Source: SURF-21 sp964462595 (lineage in GTDB: Bacteria > Actinomycetota > Geothermincolia > Geothermincolales > RBG-13-55-18). From it: 64,000 nt of DNA. The stretch is from positions 1-64,000 of the forward strand of contig CAYWXM010000051.1 of the NCBI GenBank assembly GCA_964462595.1. The letters run 5' to 3'. Under the pieces are notes generated by a model that worked only from the letters and a program-made list of their open reading frames with translations, was not told the DNA's origin and did no database searches. Position 1 is the first letter of the stretch; the number at the start of each line of letters is the position of its first letter. A program made the position numbers and the translations under genes. Below, piece by piece: positions 61,121 through 64,000 of the stretch.

Positions 61121-61785
61121 AAAAAGCGATACGCCTGGCGATAGTGGACGATCACGAGATCGTGCGCCTGGGCATAAACCGCGTGCTGGAGGGAGAGAGC
61201 GGTATAGAGGTGGTGGGGGAGGCGGATAACGGGACGGAAGCCCTGGCCCTGGCACGCAGGGAGAAACCGGAAGTCATGCTGGTCGACGTGAAGCTCCCGG
61301 ACATCAGCGGCATCGAGGTGGTAAGGGAGTTGAAAAACGATCCCGAGACCTCGTCCATACAGGCCATCATCCTCACCGTTTATAACGATCTGGAGATAGC
61401 CGCAGAAGCCCTTCGGGCCGGCGCCATAGGTTATATCCTCAAGGATTGCGGCAAAGAACAGCTCGTGAACGCGATCAACTCCGCCGCCGCCGGAACCCCA
61501 CTGGTTACCTCCTCTATAGCCAGGGACCTGGTCGCGGTGCTGCAGAGGCAGGGGGGCCTTACGGTCTCCGCGGAAGCCGGGGAAGACCCCCTGCTTTCTC
61601 TTACCGACCGCGAGTCAGACGTGTTGAGGCTGGTGGCCAAGGGATACAGCAACAAGGCGGTGGGAAGGGAACTGGGTATAACCATAAGCACCGTGAAGAC
61701 ACACCTGCGTAATATCTTCCGCAAGCTCGGAGTGGAGGATCGGGCGCAGGTGATCATCAAGGCCATCAAGGATGGCATGCTGTAA
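61117..61785 (+). CDS. NarL/FixJ-family response regulator
   Basis: 222 residues. The receiver domain has acidic residues in I-V-D-D-H-E-I-V-R, phospho-acceptor Asp57 in L-V-D-V-K-L-P-D, and Lys in I-L-K-D. A ~25-residue linker leads to a LuxR-type helix-turn-helix: L-T-D-R-E-S-D-V-L-R-L-V-A-K-G-Y-S-N-K-A and T-V-K-T-H-L-R-N-I-F-R-K-L. It is the cognate partner of the kinase (4-nt overlap). Confidence 0.95.
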   Translation: MKKAIRLAIVDDHEIVRLGINRVLEGESGIEVVGEADNGTEALALARREKPEVMLVDVKLPDISGIEVVRELKNDPETSSIQAIILTVYNDLEIAAEALRAGAIGYILKDCGKEQLVNAINSAAAGTPLVTSSIARDLVAVLQRQGGLTVSAEAGEDPLLSLTDRESDVLRLVAKGYSNKAVGRELGITISTVKTHLRNIFRKLGVEDRAQVIIKAIKDGML

Positions 61786-62020
61786 GCCCCCGGTTGCGAG
61801 GGCTTTCGGTAGCCGCAACTGGCATCGCCAAAAAAACCGCGGGGATTATGCCTGCCGCTACTTCTCTACGTCATCGCGTTATGGTATATTTTTTAAGGCA
61901 ACACAAGCTCCAGTTGGGGCATGGCGCTCCAGGCAGGGCGCTCTAAAGGGCTGAAGGCGGCACGGGATTTAAGGTTCTTCTTATCTGGATTCCGGGCTAT
62001 CTCTTAACGGTTCAAGCTTT

Positions 62021-62284
62021 ATGGATAAATATAGTAAAGATACCGTTGTCTATTCGCCGGCGGGCATTGTGGTAAAAAACGAGGTGCTGAGCTTTTTCGA
62101 AGCCAACCCGTTTCTCCTGGTGAGCGAGGAAAGGCTGGCGTCCATGATATGCAGGCCCCGGGACATGGTATGCCAGGCGGTCAGGGAGCTCGAGTCGGCA
62201 GGTCTTATATCCAGGAGGTTCGGCGAAGCTCTCCTGGGTATTGGAGAGGCCGCAGCAAGAACCACCCCCCCGGAGAGCACGTAG
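62021..62284 (+). CDS. Small winged-helix-like protein
   Basis: 87 residues. The pattern F-F-E-A-N-P-F-L-L-V-S-E-E-R-L-A-S-M-I then V-C-Q-A-V-R-E-L-E-S-A-G-L-I-S-R-R looks like the recognition helix and wing start of a winged helix-turn-helix. No family is recognised. The start is ATG 62021 without a good ribosome binding site; TATATT near 61883 may be a -10 box. It could regulate the exported-protein gene downstream, but nothing in the sequence proves this. Confidence 0.55.
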   Translation: MDKYSKDTVVYSPAGIVVKNEVLSFFEANPFLLVSEERLASMICRPRDMVCQAVRELESAGLISRRFGEALLGIGEAAARTTPPEST

Positions 62285-62605
62285 CCTCCCCGCATCACTT
62301 ACCGCTTAGAGCAGGAGCTTAGGCGCGTGCGTGCAGCTGGCGCTGAGTTCCTGGTATTAAGCAGCATTGTAAATACATACCATAATTAACTATAAATACC
62401 AGAATACACTGTGCGGCGGCGGTCCCCGCTCTCGGGTAGCTCCCCCCCACGAAAGCAGCGGACTGGATAAGGGTTTCAGTATGGGTGCTGGCGACCGATT
62501 ATTAAACCTGAAGCTTTGTAACGCCGGTCATTGTTGCTAGATAATATTATTGTTAAGTAACGGTAATTATTGTTATTATATATGGCAATGAAGGAGGTAG
62601 TTCCC
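62285..62605 (+). promoter_or_regulatory. AT-rich gap with probable promoter of the SpoIID-like gene
   Basis: TTGTAA (62516-62521), an 18-nt spacer and GATAAT (62540-62545) make a plausible promoter with a leader of about 55 nt. A GC-rich stretch at 62409-62480 (several runs of C and G in AT-rich surroundings) looks structured, but I match it to no known riboswitch. Confidence 0.4.
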
Positions 62606-64000
62606 TTGCCCTATTCCGGCTCGAGAAGAACGAAGCGAACCAGGATGGTTGCTCTAGTGGCGTTCCTGGCGCTGCTGTTGATCCTTCCCGGAGCCCCAGC
62701 CGGCAGGGAAGAGAGGGCGATTGCCGGCGGCGGAAACGTTACCTTCGTCGGTCACGGACGGGGCCACGGGGTAGGGCTGTGCATGGCGGGCGTCTATTAC
62801 CGCGCCCTGCGGGGAGAGGAATACCACTCCATCATCCGTCACTACTACACCGGGGTCGATTTCTCCTACGTCAGCGACGATATGCCGATCAGGGTCCGAT
62901 GCCGCGACAACGTGGTGAGGGTATATACCCTGAGGGAGTACCTTTACCGCCTTCAGGAGGAACCCGATTCCTGGCCCGCGCAGGGCCTCCGGGTTCTTAT
63001 GGTGGCGGCCAGGACCTACGTGCTCTCCTGCATAGCGCGAGGCAAACACGCCGACGAAGGGTACGACATCTGTCCCTACGGCAGCTGCTGCCAGGCCTTC
63101 GACGAGAAAATAGACCCGTCGAAGAGGCCGAATATCGTGGCCGCGGTGAACGCCACCGCGGGGGAGATCATAACCTCCGGCGGGCAGCCGATAATAGCCG
63201 CATACAGCTCGTGCTGCGGCGGCTATACTGCGGGGGTGGACGAGGCCTGGGGCGGGGTCCCCATATCCTACCTGAGCCCTGTTTACGACGATGCCTGTGC
63301 CGCGGACGAGGACCACGACTGGCAGGTGACCATGTCCTGGGAGGAACTGCAGGCCAGGCTCAACGCGAACGCGGATACTTCCGTGGGCACGCTCTACGGC
63401 CTGGAGATACTTTCGCGCTGGACCTCAGGCCGCGTCAAGCAGATACGAATTGACGGCAGCGGAGGCAGCAGGACGGCGAGCGGGGCCCTTTTCGCTTCCG
63501 TGGTGGGGCTGCAGACCCACTTCTTCTCCCTTACCTCGCAAAACTTCGACGAGTACCTGCTTATCCAGAATCCCGGAGACAGCGAAGCCCTGTGCACCGT
63601 GACTTACATGTTTCCAGGTGGCGGGACCTTGCAGGAGGAATGCACGGTAGGGCCGAGGTCTCGTTACACCGTCTACGTCAACGACAGGGTCCAGAACTCG
63701 GAGGTGTCCGTAAAGGTCAGCTCCAGCCAGCCGGTGATAGCCGAACGCGCCATGTACTTCGATTTCCTGGGGAGCGGCAGGAAAGGGGGGCATTCGTGCA
63801 TGGGGATAAGGGAATCCCGCACGCGATGGAGTTTCGCGGAGGGGTACACCGGCGGCGATTTCGATACCTTTATACTGGTGCAGAACCCCAACGACGCCGA
63901 GGCACACCTGGAGGTCTTCTTCATGGGTAACTCGGGTGAGGTCGACGAGATCTACTATACCCTCGCTCCCAATTCGCGTATGACTATCTGGATGGACCAG
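62606..64000 (+). CDS. Exported SpoIID-like protein with AEG repeats, cut by window end
   Basis: 465 codons, open to the last base. TTG 62606 follows AAGGAGG (62591-62597) at 8 nt. A signal peptide (basic start, hydrophobic core to ~A32) comes first. The G-H-G-R-G-H-G-V-G segment, with A-G-V-Y-Y-R-A-L-R-G and a later H-Y-Y-T-G-V, lies at ~49-85, before the A-A-R-T-Y-V-L segment (~134) and the Y-S-S-C-C-G-G-Y-T segment. In ordinary SpoIID/LytB proteins that glycine-histidine motif is at the C-terminal end. From ~residue 310 two W/F-type AEG repeats like those of the subtilase follow. Likely an envelope glycan-processing or binding protein. Confidence 0.82.
   Translation, partial: MPYSGSRRTKRTRMVALVAFLALLLILPGAPAGREERAIAGGGNVTFVGHGRGHGVGLCMAGVYYRALRGEEYHSIIRHYYTGVDFSYVSDDMPIRVRCRDNVVRVYTLREYLYRLQEEPDSWPAQGLRVLMVAARTYVLSCIARGKHADEGYDICPYGSCCQAFDEKIDPSKRPNIVAAVNATAGEIITSGGQPIIAAYSSCCGGYTAGVDEAWGGVPISYLSPVYDDACAADEDHDWQVTMSWEELQARLNANADTSVGTLYGLEILSRWTSGRVKQIRIDGSGGSRTASGALFASVVGLQTHFFSLTSQNFDEYLLIQNPGDSEALCTVTYMFPGGGTLQEECTVGPRSRYTVYVNDRVQNSEVSVKVSSSQPVIAERAMYFDFLGSGRKGGHSCMGIRESRTRWSFAEGYTGGDFDTFILVQNPNDAEAHLEVFFMGNSGEVDEIYYTLAPNSRMTIWMDQ

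Noticed and set aside
62409..62480. A possible riboswitch (c-di-GMP or c-di-AMP type) before the SpoIID-like gene
   Set aside because: The conserved bases of those classes are not found in order; only GC-rich pairing potential is present.
1..64000. Mobile elements, prophage, CRISPR arrays or defence islands
   Set aside because: No transposase, integrase, recombinase, cas gene or regularly spaced direct repeats were seen in any frame.

Overview
The window is GC-rich, densely coding chromosomal DNA from a bacterium with mostly plus-strand operons and no sign of phage, transposase, integrase or CRISPR. The best guess (inference, not proof) is a deep-branching Actinomycetota of the Geothermincolia/OPB41 kind or a near relative. 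The reasons are an ftsH-folE-folP-folB-folK block, a bacterial V/A-type ATPase instead of an F-type in this stretch, cobalamin salvage under a B12 riboswitch, frequent TTG/GTG starts, and exported proteins ending in tandem W-x-x-A-E-G repeats. The metabolism fits an anaerobe: Fe-S flavodoxin, Fe-S aldo/keto reductase, thiolase, acyl-CoA dehydrogenase.

Layout. 1-5.0 kb: 3' end of a tRNA-Thr, then separate redox and hypothetical genes, two of which carry internal duplications. 5.3-15.6 kb: lgt, an M24 peptidase, acyl-CoA dehydrogenase, 2-hydroxyacid dehydrogenase, a TPP-dependent enzyme, a YjbQ-like protein, a SAM hydrolase, a GNAT acetyltransferase and a thiolase. 15.9-25.8 kb: a cobalamin riboswitch with terminator, then nine genes (cobU, cobT, cobS, cbiB, cobD, btuF, btuC, btuD, cbiP) for corrinoid uptake, nucleotide-loop assembly and aminopropanol arm synthesis. 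26.0-36.8 kb: a CapA-like protein, tilS-hpt-ftsH, the folate set folE-folP-PPIase-folB-folK, a DUF2520 protein and panC. 37.0-42.2 kb: panD, nadA-nadB-nadC and coaX, so pantothenate, NAD and CoA precursor supply are grouped. 42.3-51.6 kb: a complete V/A-ATPase operon (stalk subunit, I, K, E, C, F, A, B, D) from a near-consensus promoter; its c-subunit has the Gln/Glu/Thr pattern of sodium-binding rotors. 51.9-64.0 kb: murA, a secreted subtilisin with four C-terminal AEG repeats, a DrrAB-like exporter, a NarL-type two-component pair, a small helix-turn-helix-like protein, and an exported SpoIID-like protein cut off by the window end.

Structure beyond ordinary genes. (1) Two ~160-bp elements with matching 24-bp inverted ends sit exactly between genes at 10123-10283 and 11959-12122. 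Each supplies the start codon and an almost identical 11-residue N-terminus (ending KIEDTT) to two unrelated proteins. (2) A diverged multi-block intergenic element occurs three times (near 8.9, 15.7 and 51.4 kb). (3) An identical 21-nt hairpin occurs at 7632 and 51681. (4) Several genes have a -10 box 6-7 nt before ATG and look leaderless. (5) The SpoIID-like domain at the right end appears circularly permuted.
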